Under the pieces are notes generated by a model, which saw nothing but the letters and a program-made list of their open reading frames with translations, made no database searches and was not told the DNA's origin. The position numbers and the translations under genes are program-made. Shown here in pieces: positions 47,934-56,481 of a stretch of DNA of 64,000 nucleotides. Origin of the DNA: Sphingobacteriales bacterium (GTDB lineage: Bacteria > Bacteroidota > Bacteroidia > Chitinophagales > Chitinophagaceae); contig SEFP01000003.1 in NCBI GenBank assembly GCA_004144185.1, forward strand, positions 248,001-312,000. The letters run 5' to 3'. Numbering within the stretch: position 1 is the first letter of the stretch; each line of letters opens with the position of its first letter.

Positions 47934-48758
47934 ATGAATTCTACTAAAACACGGTCTCAACTTGCGGACGATAAACAGACAGACCTGGACACCCGTTCCG
48001 GCCAGGAATGGAAAATTGACCGGAACGAAAAGGTTGTTGAAATTCAGCATCTGGCCAAAGCATTTGGCAAAAACAAGGTGCTGGTAGATCTGAATTACGA
48101 CGTCTACCGCGGCGAAAACCTGATTGTACTGGGTAAATCCGGAACCGGTAAATCGGTGTCCATCAAATGTATGGTGGGTATGTTGCAGCAGGATTCCGGA
48201 AATGTCAAGGTCTTCGGAGACGAAGTCAGTGAGCTGGACGAAACCGGGCTGCGGGAGCTCCGGATCAAAATCGGGTTTCTGTTTCAGAGCGGCGCCCTGT
48301 ATGACTCTATGACCGTTTATGATAATCTGGCGTTTCCGCTCACCCGCGTGCTAAAGCTTAAGGATAAAGCTGAAATCGACAGTCGCATCAACGAAATGCT
48401 AGAAGGCGTTGGCCTGGCCAATGCAGTGGATAAAATGCCTTCGGATCTTTCCGGAGGGCAGCGCAAACGGATCGGACTGGCACGAACGCTGATTTTAAAG
48501 CCGGAGATTATGCTGTACGATGAACCGACTACTGGTCTCGATCCGATTACATCCCGCGAAATCAGCCAGCTGATCCGGGAGATGCAGAAGAAATACAACA
48601 TCTCATCGATCATCATTACCCACGATATGGAGTGCGCTAAAATTACCGGCGACCGAATTATTGTAATGAAAGAAGGTGAGGTCGTTGCCGAAGGTCAGTT
48701 TGACGAACTGGCCAACTCATCGGATGCTTTTGTACGCTCCTTTTTTCAACCCGAATAA
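47934..48758 (+). CDS. mlaF: MlaF-family lipid ABC transporter ATPase
   Basis: 274 aa. ATPase of the Mla-type transporter. An N-terminal extension of about 30 residues rich in charged amino acids precedes the domain. Walker A GKSGTGKS (67-74), Q-loop FLFQSGALYDSMTVYDNLAFPL, signature DLSGGQRKRIGLARTLI and Walker B IMLYDEPTTGLDP are all intact. Middle gene of the operon; the gap before mlaD is 14 bases. Confidence 0.94.
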   Translation: MNSTKTRSQLADDKQTDLDTRSGQEWKIDRNEKVVEIQHLAKAFGKNKVLVDLNYDVYRGENLIVLGKSGTGKSVSIKCMVGMLQQDSGNVKVFGDEVSELDETGLRELRIKIGFLFQSGALYDSMTVYDNLAFPLTRVLKLKDKAEIDSRINEMLEGVGLANAVDKMPSDLSGGQRKRIGLARTLILKPEIMLYDEPTTGLDPITSREISQLIREMQKKYNISSIIITHDMECAKITGDRIIVMKEGEVVAEGQFDELANSSDAFVRSFFQPE

Positions 48759-48772
48759 AAACGAACTTTTAT

Positions 48773-49762
48773 ATGCAGGCCACTACTACCTCTCAAAAAA
48801 TCCGCATCGGACTGTTTACAATCCTCGGTATTCTGCTGCTTTTTGCCGGAATCTTCTTTATTGGTAAATCCAAAAGCTTATTCACCAGTACCTATCATGT
48901 GTATGGTACGTTCAACAACGTAGGCGGACTGCAGATCGGAAATAACGTACGTTTTGCAGGTATTACGGCCGGTTCGGTAGATAATATCACGGTTCTGAAC
49001 GACAGCACCGTTCGGGTGGATATGCGCGTCCAGTCAAAGTACCAGAAATTTATCAAAACCGATGCTGTTGCCAGTATCGGATCGGATGGTCTGATGGGCG
49101 ACAAACTGGTTACCATCGCACCGGGTACCGTCAGTCAGACGCCCCTGAAAGACGGCCAGCGGATTGTAAGTGTCAATCCAACCGACTTCGATAAGGTCAT
49201 CACCAAGTTCACGGCCGTTGCCGATCATGCCAATACCATTACAGCTGCACTGGCCGATATGGCGACGGAGATGCGCGGTGGAAAAGGGACTATTGGCCGC
49301 CTCATGTACAACGATGACCTGGCCGTACAGATTGAAGGCACCATGGCCAATGCCAACCGGATGAGTGCGGCCTTTGCCGATCTGGGCAATCAGGTTCGTT
49401 CCGGAAAGGGATCTGTCGGACAGCTGCTGTATACCGACCAGCTATCTCAAAACCTGAACAACGTCTCGCTTTCGGCAAATAAAGCGATGGTGAGTGCCGA
49501 CGATGCCGTGAAGAATATCAACCAGGCAGCCTACAACTTCAGTGAAAACATGAAAGCCCTGCAAGGCAACTTCCTTTTCCGTAGTTATTTCCGGAAGAAA
49601 GAAGCCGCTGAAGGAGCCGAAGCAGATATCCTGGAACAAGGCGCTACCATTCAGACGACTCCCAACCAGAATGATCTGACTGATGCCGAATTGCAGGAAA
49701 TCCGTCGCTCTGCCGAGAAATCCCTGGAAAATAACCGCAAGACCCAAAAATCGGGTAAGTAG
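48773..49762 (+). CDS. mlaD: MlaD-family (MCE domain) substrate-binding protein
   Basis: 329 aa. One N-terminal membrane helix (about 9-28), an MCE domain (about 38-125: TYHVYGTFNNVGGLQIGNNVRFAGITAGSVDNI) that forms a hexameric lipid-binding ring, then a long helical C-terminal part (130-270) and a charged, probably disordered tail. The repeated GKGTIGRLMYNDDLAVQ / GKGSVGQLLYTDQLSQN motif is usual in Bacteroidota MCE proteins. Third gene of the operon. Confidence 0.93.
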   Translation: MQATTTSQKIRIGLFTILGILLLFAGIFFIGKSKSLFTSTYHVYGTFNNVGGLQIGNNVRFAGITAGSVDNITVLNDSTVRVDMRVQSKYQKFIKTDAVASIGSDGLMGDKLVTIAPGTVSQTPLKDGQRIVSVNPTDFDKVITKFTAVADHANTITAALADMATEMRGGKGTIGRLMYNDDLAVQIEGTMANANRMSAAFADLGNQVRSGKGSVGQLLYTDQLSQNLNNVSLSANKAMVSADDAVKNINQAAYNFSENMKALQGNFLFRSYFRKKEAAEGAEADILEQGATIQTTPNQNDLTDAELQEIRRSAEKSLENNRKTQKSGK

Positions 49763-49796
49763 TTCTCTGACTCAGTGCACAAGCCGCATTTAATGG

Positions 49797-49960
49797 AGAT
49801 TGCTTTATTCCTGGCAATGACGCTGTTAGTGTAATGACACGGATCCTAGGTTCTAAAGGATCCGTGTCATTACGAAGAGGAAGGACAAAGCCATTTATAA
49901 ATGGCTGGTCCTACAATCCAGTTCATATGCTTTGAGATTGCTTCGTACCTCGCAATGACC
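49797..49960. repeat. Composite palindromic intergenic element
   Basis: Between mlaD and mtaB. A direct repeat of about 26 bases (49797-49823 and about 49935-49960, both reading GAGATTGCTT...GCAATGAC) flanks two palindromes: a perfect 16-bp inverted repeat (49831-49846 and 49858-49873, 11-base loop) and an imperfect one centred near 49897 (AGCCATTTATAAATGGCT). The GAGATTGCTTCG..TCGCAATGAC sequence is of the kind of interspersed repeat widespread in Bacteroidota genomes. Confidence 0.7.
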
Positions 49961-49983
49961 CGGTTGGTGCACCTCAATTCAAT

Positions 49984-50024
49984 AAAGAAGCCGCATTCAA
50001 CATCTTGCTGAATGCGGCTTCTTT
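49984..50024. terminator. Terminator between mlaD and mtaB
   Basis: 16-bp perfect stem (49984-49999 and 50009-50024), 9-base loop, then a T-rich run on the plus strand. Serves mlaD and, in reverse, probably mtaB. Confidence 0.88.
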
Positions 50025-50046
50025 CTTTTTGTTTCTAATTGGCTTC

Positions 50047-51321
50047 TTACAACCGCCACCGTTCGATGGTCCCGGCTTTGGCAGGATCGTACAAGGTTTC
50101 GGCAGCGATGTAATTATCGGTATAGCCGTGCATAATGCCTCCCTTGGAACTTTTTTCCCACAACACAGGTCGTTCGGTTCCGGAAAAGGATGCAGCAAAG
50201 GCAGTTTGTTTTTCCAGCGACAACACGCGCAACGCTTTGTTGCGGTCGTGACGCACCGGTACCGGTACAACGGGCCTGATGGCCAGTGCGTCCGTATTGG
50301 CGCGTTCCGAGTACGTAAAGACGTGGAGATAGCTCACCGGAAGGCTGTTCAGGAACTCGTACGTCTCCTGGAAATGCACCTCCGACTCGGAAGGGAATCC
50401 AACGATTACATCCGCTCCGATACCGGCATGCGGCATCAGTGTTTTGATCGTTTCGATGCGTTCCGCATACAGTTCCCGCCGGTAGCGGCGACGCATACTG
50501 GCCAGAATCGCATTGCTGCCACTTTGCAGCGGAATGTGGAAATGCGGCATAAACCGCTTGGAGCTGGCTACAAACCGGATGATTTCATCTGTGAGAAGAT
50601 TCGGCTCAATTGATGAAATCCGGTACCGTTCAATTCCGGAAAGACCGTCCAGCTGTTCAATCAGTTCGTAAAAGTTTTCTTCGCGCCGTTTGCCACCTTC
50701 GGTGCCTTTCCCGAAATCGCCCAGATTGATCCCCGTCAGTACCACTTCTTTAGCACCGGTTTCGGCGATCTGCTGCACCCGGTCCACCACATTGGCAACG
50801 GTATCGCTCCGACTGTGGCCGCGGGCCTGCGGAATGGTACAGAACGAGCAGGTGTAATCGCAGCCGTCCTGCACTTTGAGGAAGGTGCGCGTCCGGTCGC
50901 CTTCTGAATGCGCGGCATGAAAGCCCTCCACCGCTCCGATCTCGTTGCAGGCCACCCGCGCAGCGCCTTTGGAGAGGGTCCGCAGATGGGCAGACAACTG
51001 AAACTTTTCGGCTGCGCCCAGCACCAGATCCACACCCGGAATGGCTATAATTTCCTGCGGTTTTAACTGCGCATAGCAGCCGGTCACGACGACCAGGGCC
51101 TCGGGTGCCCGGCGCTGAATGCGACGCACCAGCATCCGGCATTCTTTATCGGCGTTTTCGGTGACCGAGCAGGTATTCAACACATACACATCGGCCGCTT
51201 CTTCAAATGCTTTTTTGGGGAAGCCCTGCGTTTCCAGCTGACGGCTGAGGGCCGAGCTCTCCGAAAAGTTGAGCTTGCATCCCAATGTGTGAAACGCCAC
51301 CGAAGGCAAAATCTCGTTCAT
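50047..51321 (-). CDS. mtaB: tRNA t6A37 methylthiotransferase MtaB
   Basis: 424 aa. Radical-SAM enzyme converting t6A37 to ms2t6A37 in tRNA. The N-terminal MTTase domain holds one iron-sulfur cluster through C15, C51 and C82; the radical-SAM motif is C154-x3-C158-x2-C161 (CDYTCSFC). HTLGCKLNFSES and NTCSVTENADKECR identify the MtaB branch rather than MiaB or RimO. The C-terminal TRAM-like region is short. Its substrate is made by the pathway that includes the Sua5 encoded 3 kb away. Confidence 0.93.
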   Translation of the reverse strand: MNEILPSVAFHTLGCKLNFSESSALSRQLETQGFPKKAFEEAADVYVLNTCSVTENADKECRMLVRRIQRRAPEALVVVTGCYAQLKPQEIIAIPGVDLVLGAAEKFQLSAHLRTLSKGAARVACNEIGAVEGFHAAHSEGDRTRTFLKVQDGCDYTCSFCTIPQARGHSRSDTVANVVDRVQQIAETGAKEVVLTGINLGDFGKGTEGGKRREENFYELIEQLDGLSGIERYRISSIEPNLLTDEIIRFVASSKRFMPHFHIPLQSGSNAILASMRRRYRRELYAERIETIKTLMPHAGIGADVIVGFPSESEVHFQETYEFLNSLPVSYLHVFTYSERANTDALAIRPVVPVPVRHDRNKALRVLSLEKQTAFAASFSGTERPVLWEKSSKGGIMHGYTDNYIAAETLYDPAKAGTIERWRL

Positions 51322-51399
51322 CTCAGCGCAAATTTACAGCCTTCCGCCGGCCTTAAATGCGAAACATCACATACCTTTAAAAGCTTTTAAGTCCTGCTT

Positions 51400-51981
51400 A
51401 TGAAAAAGATCGCCTTATGCTGGAGTCTCGCTGCGGTGGCGCTGTCATCCGGTTGCTCCAAAGACACCCTGACCAGCCTGGCCAATGTCAGCTTTTTTTA
51501 CACGTATCGAGAAGACCTGCAACTTCCGCCAGAAGCGACATCCGGAACAGCTACCTCTCAACCCTTACCTGGCGGTCTTACCAGTCTGCCGCTTCCTGCT
51601 TTCACTTATACCTTCTCCACCGGGATCGATGAGATCGCAGCTGATAACAACACCAGCCGCGAGAAGCTGGTTTCGGTGAAGGTCGATTCGCTGTATATGC
51701 AGGCCGTTGCGCCCTCCTCGCAGAACTTTGATTTTATCGACCGGGTTCAGTTGTATGTAAGTGCAACAGGGGTTCCGGAAGTACTGGTTGGCGAGAAGAT
51801 CCCCGTTCCCAAAGGACAGAGCACGCTTTACTTGGATGCCAAAGACGTAGAGCTGAAACCTTATTTCCTGCAGGACTCGATTACGCTGCGGGTACAGGCA
51901 ACCGTCAACGCCCTACCCGCTCTCGGCACAACCGTCCGGTTTGGAAACGGATATAAGATCACCGCCAACCCATTGAAATAA
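51400..51981 (+). CDS. Hypothetical lipoprotein
   Basis: 193 aa. Lipoprotein signal MKKIALCWSLAAVALSSGC, lipobox Cys 19. The mature part is beta-rich, with LPLPAFTYTFSTGIDEIAADNNTSREKLVSVKVDSLYMQAV and FDFIDRVQLYVSATGVPEVLVGEKIPVPKGQSTLYLDAKDVELKPYFLQDSITLRVQATV. The latter resembles an immunoglobulin-like sheet. Family not recognised. Convergent with purM across a long terminator. Confidence 0.72.
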   Translation: MKKIALCWSLAAVALSSGCSKDTLTSLANVSFFYTYREDLQLPPEATSGTATSQPLPGGLTSLPLPAFTYTFSTGIDEIAADNNTSREKLVSVKVDSLYMQAVAPSSQNFDFIDRVQLYVSATGVPEVLVGEKIPVPKGQSTLYLDAKDVELKPYFLQDSITLRVQATVNALPALGTTVRFGNGYKITANPLK

Positions 51982-52003
51982 CCGTTTCGGATTTAATCGT
52001 TCT

Positions 52004-52047
52004 AATAAAAAGAAAAACGCCCGGAGTCGGGCGCTTTTCTTTTTATT
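52004..52047. terminator. Bidirectional terminator between lipoprotein gene and purM
   Basis: About 20-bp stem with one A-C mismatch (52004-52023 with 52028-52047, 4-base loop), with A-rich and T-rich arms on either side of a GC core. Overlaps the last codons of purM. Confidence 0.9.
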
Positions 52048-53221
52048 GGTAGGAAAAGTGTCCGTGAGCACTTTCCACAATTACCTCTTTCGTTTCGCTG
52101 GCCTCTACCCGACCGCTGATCTGCGCATCAATACCAAACTGACGGGAGATCTCGACGATCCCCGCAGCGGTATCGGCATCGGTATAGATTTCGAGGCGTT
52201 GCCCCATGTTGAATACTTGGTACATCTCGCGCCAGTCGGTACCGGCGGCTTCCTGGATCATCCGGAACAACGGCGGCTCCTGGAGCAGGTTATCTTTCAC
52301 CACCCGTAGTGGTTTGGGCAGGTAATGCAGGATTTTGCTTTGTGCCCCACCGCTGCAATGGATAATGCCGTGAATCTGTTTCCGGAAGCGCTTGAGGACT
52401 TCGAGTACCACCGGTGCATAGGTACGGGTTGGCGACAGCAGCATCCGGCCCACGTCCAGGCCCGTTTCGGTAGCATCGGTCAGGCGGTATCTGCCGTTGT
52501 ACACTACTTGTTGAGGCAGTGCCGGATCAACGCTTTCCGGAAAGGCACCGGCGTAATAATGACTCAACATCTCGTGGCGGGCGGAGGTGAGACCGTTGGA
52601 GCCGATTCCGCTGTTGTACTGATCTTCGTAGACGGCCTGTCCGTACGATGCGAGCGAAACCACGACATCACCGGCTTCTAAAGAATCGGTCGTGACCAGC
52701 TCCTCGCGCTTCATCCGGCAGGCCATGGTACCATCCACAACAATGGTGCGCACCGCATCGCCCAGATCGGCGGTTTCGCCGCCCATAAATGCAATGTCAA
52801 TGCCGTAGTCGCGCAGTTTATCAAAATACCGCTGGGTGCCATTGATGATTTCACTCAAAACCTCGCCTGGAATCAGTCCTTTGTTACGGCCGATGGTACT
52901 GGAATAGGTAAACGGACCGGTCGCGCCCACACAGAGCAGGTCGTCGGTGTTCATCACGATCGCGTCAATGGCAATGCCTTCCCAGACCGATAGATCGCCG
53001 GTTTCTTTCCAGTAGAGGTAGGCCAGAATGCCTTTGGTACCGGCGCCATCAGCGTGCATCAGATTGCAGTAGGTAGAATCACCTCCCCAGACATCGGGAT
53101 AGATCTTGCAAAAGGCTTTGGGAAACAAACCGTGGTCGAGTGCGGCAACAGCAGTATGAACCTCTTCTTTTCCGGCAGACACCCCACGAAGGGCGTAACG
53201 ATTATCGGTAGGAGCTGACAT
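52043..53221 (-). CDS. purM: Phosphoribosylformylglycinamidine cyclo-ligase (AIR synthase)
   Basis: 392 aa from the ATG at 53221 (an upstream in-frame start at 53260 adds 13 residues without conservation). Fifth step of purine synthesis, FGAM to AIR. The sequence MSAPTDNRYALRGVSAGKEEVHTAVAALDHGLFPKAFCKI is the phylum's usual PurM start. Recognisable blocks are MHADGAGTKGILAYLYWKETGD, AIDAIVMNTDDLLCVGATGP, GRNKGLIPGEV and FMGGETADLGDAVRTIVVDGT. Isolated from other pur genes. Confidence 0.9.
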   Translation of the reverse strand: MSAPTDNRYALRGVSAGKEEVHTAVAALDHGLFPKAFCKIYPDVWGGDSTYCNLMHADGAGTKGILAYLYWKETGDLSVWEGIAIDAIVMNTDDLLCVGATGPFTYSSTIGRNKGLIPGEVLSEIINGTQRYFDKLRDYGIDIAFMGGETADLGDAVRTIVVDGTMACRMKREELVTTDSLEAGDVVVSLASYGQAVYEDQYNSGIGSNGLTSARHEMLSHYYAGAFPESVDPALPQQVVYNGRYRLTDATETGLDVGRMLLSPTRTYAPVVLEVLKRFRKQIHGIIHCSGGAQSKILHYLPKPLRVVKDNLLQEPPLFRMIQEAAGTDWREMYQVFNMGQRLEIYTDADTAAGIVEISRQFGIDAQISGRVEASETKEVIVESAHGHFSYQ

Positions 53222-53414
53222 GGGCTGCGAAGGTAAAGCGTACCGGGTATTAGCATTCACCTGTTACCGGGTGCTATTGAAAAGAAGCATTCCGGAATTT
53301 GAGTTGAAGCGGGTTCCGGAACAATCCGCTTCTGTACACCAACCAACCGGCGCCACTTCAGGTTCCGGTGCTCATTGAAGTCGCTGTAGGCCTGATGTTT
53401 TATACCTCTACCGT

Positions 53415-53774
53415 ATGAAAAAGACATTGGTATTAGGCGCGTCCGACAATCCGGCGCGCTACAGCTATAAAGCCATTTCGAGTTTGCTGAACCACGGCCA
53501 TCCGGTCATTGCCGTCGGCAATAAAAACTCGACCGTTATGGGACTCCAGATCGGAAACGATCTTCCCCAATCCGGTTCGGTAGATACGGTAACGCTTTAC
53601 CTCAATCCGGCCAACCAACGCCCCTATTACGACGCCATCTTGGCCCTCCGGCCCAAGCGGATTATCTTCAACCCCGGCACCGAAAATCCGGAACTGGAGC
53701 AGCTGGCCGAAGATGCCGGCATCGGTACCGTTGAAGCCTGTACGCTGGTGATGCTGGCCGTCGGACAGTATTAA
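53415..53774 (+). CDS. CoA-binding (Rossmann) domain protein
   Basis: 119 aa. Small single-domain CoA-binding protein with a Rossmann fold: KKTLVLGASDNPARYSYKAISSLLNHGHPVIAVG at the start and IIFNPGTENPELEQLAEDAGIGTVEACTLVMLAVGQY at the end. It resembles the CoA-binding domain of succinyl-CoA ligase alpha subunits (see SucD at 57.8 kb). Specific role unknown. The next gene starts 23 bases on, same strand. Confidence 0.88.
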   Translation: MKKTLVLGASDNPARYSYKAISSLLNHGHPVIAVGNKNSTVMGLQIGNDLPQSGSVDTVTLYLNPANQRPYYDAILALRPKRIIFNPGTENPELEQLAEDAGIGTVEACTLVMLAVGQY

Positions 53775-53797
53775 GTTTGCAGTCGCTGCATAACCCA

Positions 53798-54469
53798 ATG
53801 GCAACCGATTCGTCCTCCAACAATATAGTCCTGCGGATGTCGCCGCTTCAGCGGTTCCTGATCAGTCTGCTGACCGGTGCCGGTGCCTGGGCACTGATGA
53901 GCCCACTGGAGCTGCATCCGCTTATCAAGGGATTGCTGGGCTGGATTGTGTTTTCGGTAGCGTTTCTGCTGATGGACTGGGTGGTGATATTCAAGCGGAC
54001 GGTTGACCAGATCCGGAAACACGCCCGGCGCGACGACGGTAGCAAGGCCTATGTGTTTTTACTGATTCTGCTGGCGTCGGTATCCAGTATGGTAGGTTTG
54101 CTGCTGCTGTCTACGCTCGATGAAAGCAAGGGACTGGAAGCGGCGGTTGCGGTGGGCGTAATGGTGCTGTCCTGGCTGATGATTCAAACCCAGTTTCTGT
54201 TTCATTACGCGCACAACTACTACAATGAAGACGAGGACGGACACGAGGCGCAGGCCGGTGGATTGAAGTTTCCGGAAGAGGAAATGCCCGATTACCTCGA
54301 CTTTGCGTACTTCTCGTTTTGCATGGGTTGTTGTTTTCAGGTATCGGATGTGGCGGTGACGTCTAAAATCATGCGGCGGATGGTGATGGTTCACGGGCTG
54401 GTAGCGTTTTTCATCAACACCTTTATCGTGGCGCTTACAATCAACCAGGTAGCGGGCATCAGTCACTGA
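53798..54469 (+). CDS. DUF1345 membrane protein
   Basis: 223 aa from the ATG at 53798; an upstream TTG is unlikely. Six predicted membrane helices, two in the first 70 residues, and a conserved cytoplasmic or periplasmic loop HYAHNYYNEDEDGHEAQAGGLKFPEEEMPDYLDFAYFSFCMGCCFQVSDVAVTSKIMRR. This loop and the helix that follows are the family hallmark. Function unknown. Probably co-transcribed with the CoA-binding protein. Confidence 0.85.
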   Translation: MATDSSSNNIVLRMSPLQRFLISLLTGAGAWALMSPLELHPLIKGLLGWIVFSVAFLLMDWVVIFKRTVDQIRKHARRDDGSKAYVFLLILLASVSSMVGLLLLSTLDESKGLEAAVAVGVMVLSWLMIQTQFLFHYAHNYYNEDEDGHEAQAGGLKFPEEEMPDYLDFAYFSFCMGCCFQVSDVAVTSKIMRRMVMVHGLVAFFINTFIVALTINQVAGISH

Positions 54470-54510
54470 TAAAGCTACCCATTACAGATCCTTTTGAGGT
54501 ATCTTTAAGC

Positions 54511-55308
54511 ATGAAGCCGCCGTCTTTTTCACTTTCCATTCCGGAACCCTGTACGGAGAACTGGGAACAGATGACACTCTGTGAAAAAGGGCGCTTTTGT
54601 AACAGCTGCCAGAAAACGATCGTCGATTTTACCGGCTTTTCGGATGCTGAACTAATGGCGTTCTTTTCCGGAAACAAAACCGAAGCTGTTTGCGGTCGCT
54701 TCTACGTCCATCAAATTGAGAACAAGGTCTTTTCCTATACCGCACCGGTCAATAAGTCCTATCGGACCTTAGCTATGGCTGCTTCTGTAGCTGCGCTAAC
54801 AGTATTGAGCTTTTCAGCAGATGCACAGGAAACGACGCGGGAACTTCCTGTTGTCCCACCAATAGCAGTAGATATTAGTGCGCCATCCTTATTAAAAAGT
54901 AAAAGCGATACGGTAGTGATTGAAGGCGTCGTAAAGGATGAAAGCGGTGAGCTGATTTTATCTGCTAGCGTGCAGGTACTTTCAAACAACCAGGTACTAG
55001 GCGGTACTGCAACCGATTTAGACGGGTATTACAAGATTTCCCCTCTGCAGCTAATGGATGCAGATACCATTAAAATAAAATGTACCTTTTTAGGCTATGA
55101 AACTACGGAGACTACCCTTGCAGCATTCGAAGTTCGTGATACAACTAAGGTGAATTTCACCTTAAAAAGACCGAAGATGGGAAATACAACAAGTCGCGAA
55201 TTGTTGGGAGGTTGTAGATTCAACCGCTATCCTAATCTAATTGATAAGAACAACACTGGCAGCAGCACCACTATTTCAGATTCATCTTTGGATAAAATGC
55301 CCCGGTAA
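54511..55308 (+). CDS. Cysteine-motif N-terminal domain plus carboxypeptidase-like regulatory domain protein
   Basis: 265 aa. Residues 1-75 have a cysteine pattern (C14, C25, C31, C34, then CGRF) as in CTENWEQMTLCEKGRFCNSCQKTIVDFTGFSD. This resembles a small metal-binding cytoplasmic module shared by many Bacteroidota membrane proteins. A membrane helix at about 85-104 (TLAMAASVAALTVLSFSADAQ) precedes a carboxypeptidase-like regulatory domain (about 132-220: VIEGVVKDESGELILSASVQVLSNNQVLGGTATDLDGYYKI). The helix plus extracytoplasmic beta-sandwich suggests a membrane-anchored accessory protein. The C-terminal 45 residues are low-complexity. Function unknown. Confidence 0.78.
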   Translation: MKPPSFSLSIPEPCTENWEQMTLCEKGRFCNSCQKTIVDFTGFSDAELMAFFSGNKTEAVCGRFYVHQIENKVFSYTAPVNKSYRTLAMAASVAALTVLSFSADAQETTRELPVVPPIAVDISAPSLLKSKSDTVVIEGVVKDESGELILSASVQVLSNNQVLGGTATDLDGYYKISPLQLMDADTIKIKCTFLGYETTETTLAAFEVRDTTKVNFTLKRPKMGNTTSRELLGGCRFNRYPNLIDKNNTGSSTTISDSSLDKMPR

Positions 55309-55364
55309 TTTTTATAAGTTTAGTACAGCTGTTTTTAACTCGTTTCGGAACAGACTAAGCATGG
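55309..55364. other. Short spacer before the repeat cluster
   Basis: Follows the 265-aa gene; no terminator hairpin is seen. Confidence 0.4.
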
Positions 55365-55444
55365 GTCATTCCGACCGTAAGGGAGGACTCTCACGGCATC
55401 CGTATCCTGTTACTGTGAGATCTCTCCCTAGCGGTCGAGATGAC
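55365..55444. repeat. Palindromic interspersed repeat, copy 1
   Basis: 80 bp. Starts GTCATTCCGACCGTAAGGGA, ends GGTCGAGATGAC; the two ~30-bp arms are imperfect inverted repeats (GTCATtCCGACCG..GGGAGGAnTCTCAC against GTGAGATcTCTCCC..CGGTCgAgATGAC). REP- or MITE-like element. Confidence 0.8.
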
Positions 55445-55495
55445 CCGGATGGAGCGAGATTCCGGAAAACGCATTATCTGAGCCACATAGACTGC

Positions 55496-55570
55496 GTCAT
55501 TCCGACCGTAAGGGAGGAATCTCACGAAAGAAAAACCAGTAAAATTGAGATCTCTAAAGGTCGAGATGAT
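55496..55570. repeat. Palindromic interspersed repeat, copy 2
   Basis: 75 bp, same left arm as copy 1 with GGAATCTCACG; right arm slightly shortened (TGAGATCTCTAAAGGTCGAGATGAT). Confidence 0.75.
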
Positions 55571-55606
55571 CCGGATAAAGTACGATTTCGGAACGGACTA
55601 AGCACG

Positions 55607-55683
55607 GTCATTCCGACCGTAAGAGAGGAATCTCACGAAAGAAGACCCAGAGAATTGGATCTGGGCCTTGCGGTCGAGATGAC
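55607..55683. repeat. Palindromic interspersed repeat, copy 3
   Basis: 77 bp. Left arm as in copy 2; the right arm has the variant GGATCTGGGCCTTGCGGTCGA also seen in copy 6. Confidence 0.75.
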
Positions 55684-55728
55684 CCGGATAGGGGGATTAA
55701 TAATTTTCCGGAAGTTCACAAAACACAG

Positions 55729-55815
55729 GTCATTCCGACTGCAAGGGAGGACTCTCACGATAGCAGAACGCAACTCAGGTATCCAACAACTGGGTTATCC
55801 CGGTCGTAAGAGAAA
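55729..55815. repeat. Palindromic interspersed repeat, degenerate copy 4
   Basis: The left arm (GTCATTCCGACTGCAAGGGA) is well kept; the right arm is decayed (CCGGTCGTAAGAGAAAG at about 55799-55815). Confidence 0.55.
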
Positions 55816-56350
55816 GAGGCCCCGGATCGGCGGATGAATGTGCCGGTGGTCCGGCTGGTAGCTGACCGGGCTTCCGGAACAGGCGCGTGCGCACTTCAAG
55901 CCAGCCGGACCGCACATCGGGTAGCGGAGGATACAGGCTTTGCAATGCGGGATGCATCCTTCGCCAGGTAGAAAGTACCCTCGGTAGCATACTATTCATG
56001 CTTCGCCCTTAAAACAGCGCTCTCCGCAGTATCCGATACGCACTTCGCAGGATAAAATGCACGCTCAGTAGCGCAAGATTCACCATATATCAGGTAGCAT
56101 AAGGTGAATGAAATGCTACTGAAAGGCGCTTCCGGCTGGCCGGTTGGAATCACGTCCATACCGGATCCAAACCATACAGCCCATGCCCATTCCGGAATCC
56201 GGCCAGGATCCGGGTCCTTACGAGGAGAGACGACGAAGCAGCATCTGTACCTGCAAATGAGCAGTAGTCGCCTGCGCAGGTTGCTTCGCTTGCAAGGGCT
56301 TCCGGATCACGCCTTTTCCGGAACACACCTCTCCTGAACCTATGAACGGA
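55816..56350. other. Gene-free region inside the repeat cluster
   Basis: About 535 bases without a credible gene: short ORFs here have no conserved-looking composition. It contains several TCCGGAA sites. May be decayed sequence separating two repeat groups. Confidence 0.5.
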
Positions 56351-56430
56351 GTTAGTCCGACCGCAAGGAAGGAATCTCATAGCATCCGTACCCTATTACT
56401 GTGAGATCTCTCCCTAGCGGTCGAGATGAC
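56351..56430. repeat. Palindromic interspersed repeat, copy 5
   Basis: 80 bp, right half and the following 60 bases nearly identical to copy 1 and its flank (see the 108-bp duplication finding). Confidence 0.78.
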
Positions 56431-56481
56431 CCGGATGGAGCGAGATTCCGGAAAACGCATTATCTGAGCCACATAGACTGC

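Noticed and set aside
55241-56337. Small ORFs within the 55-56 kb gap
   Set aside because: They run through the palindromic repeats and show no conserved features.
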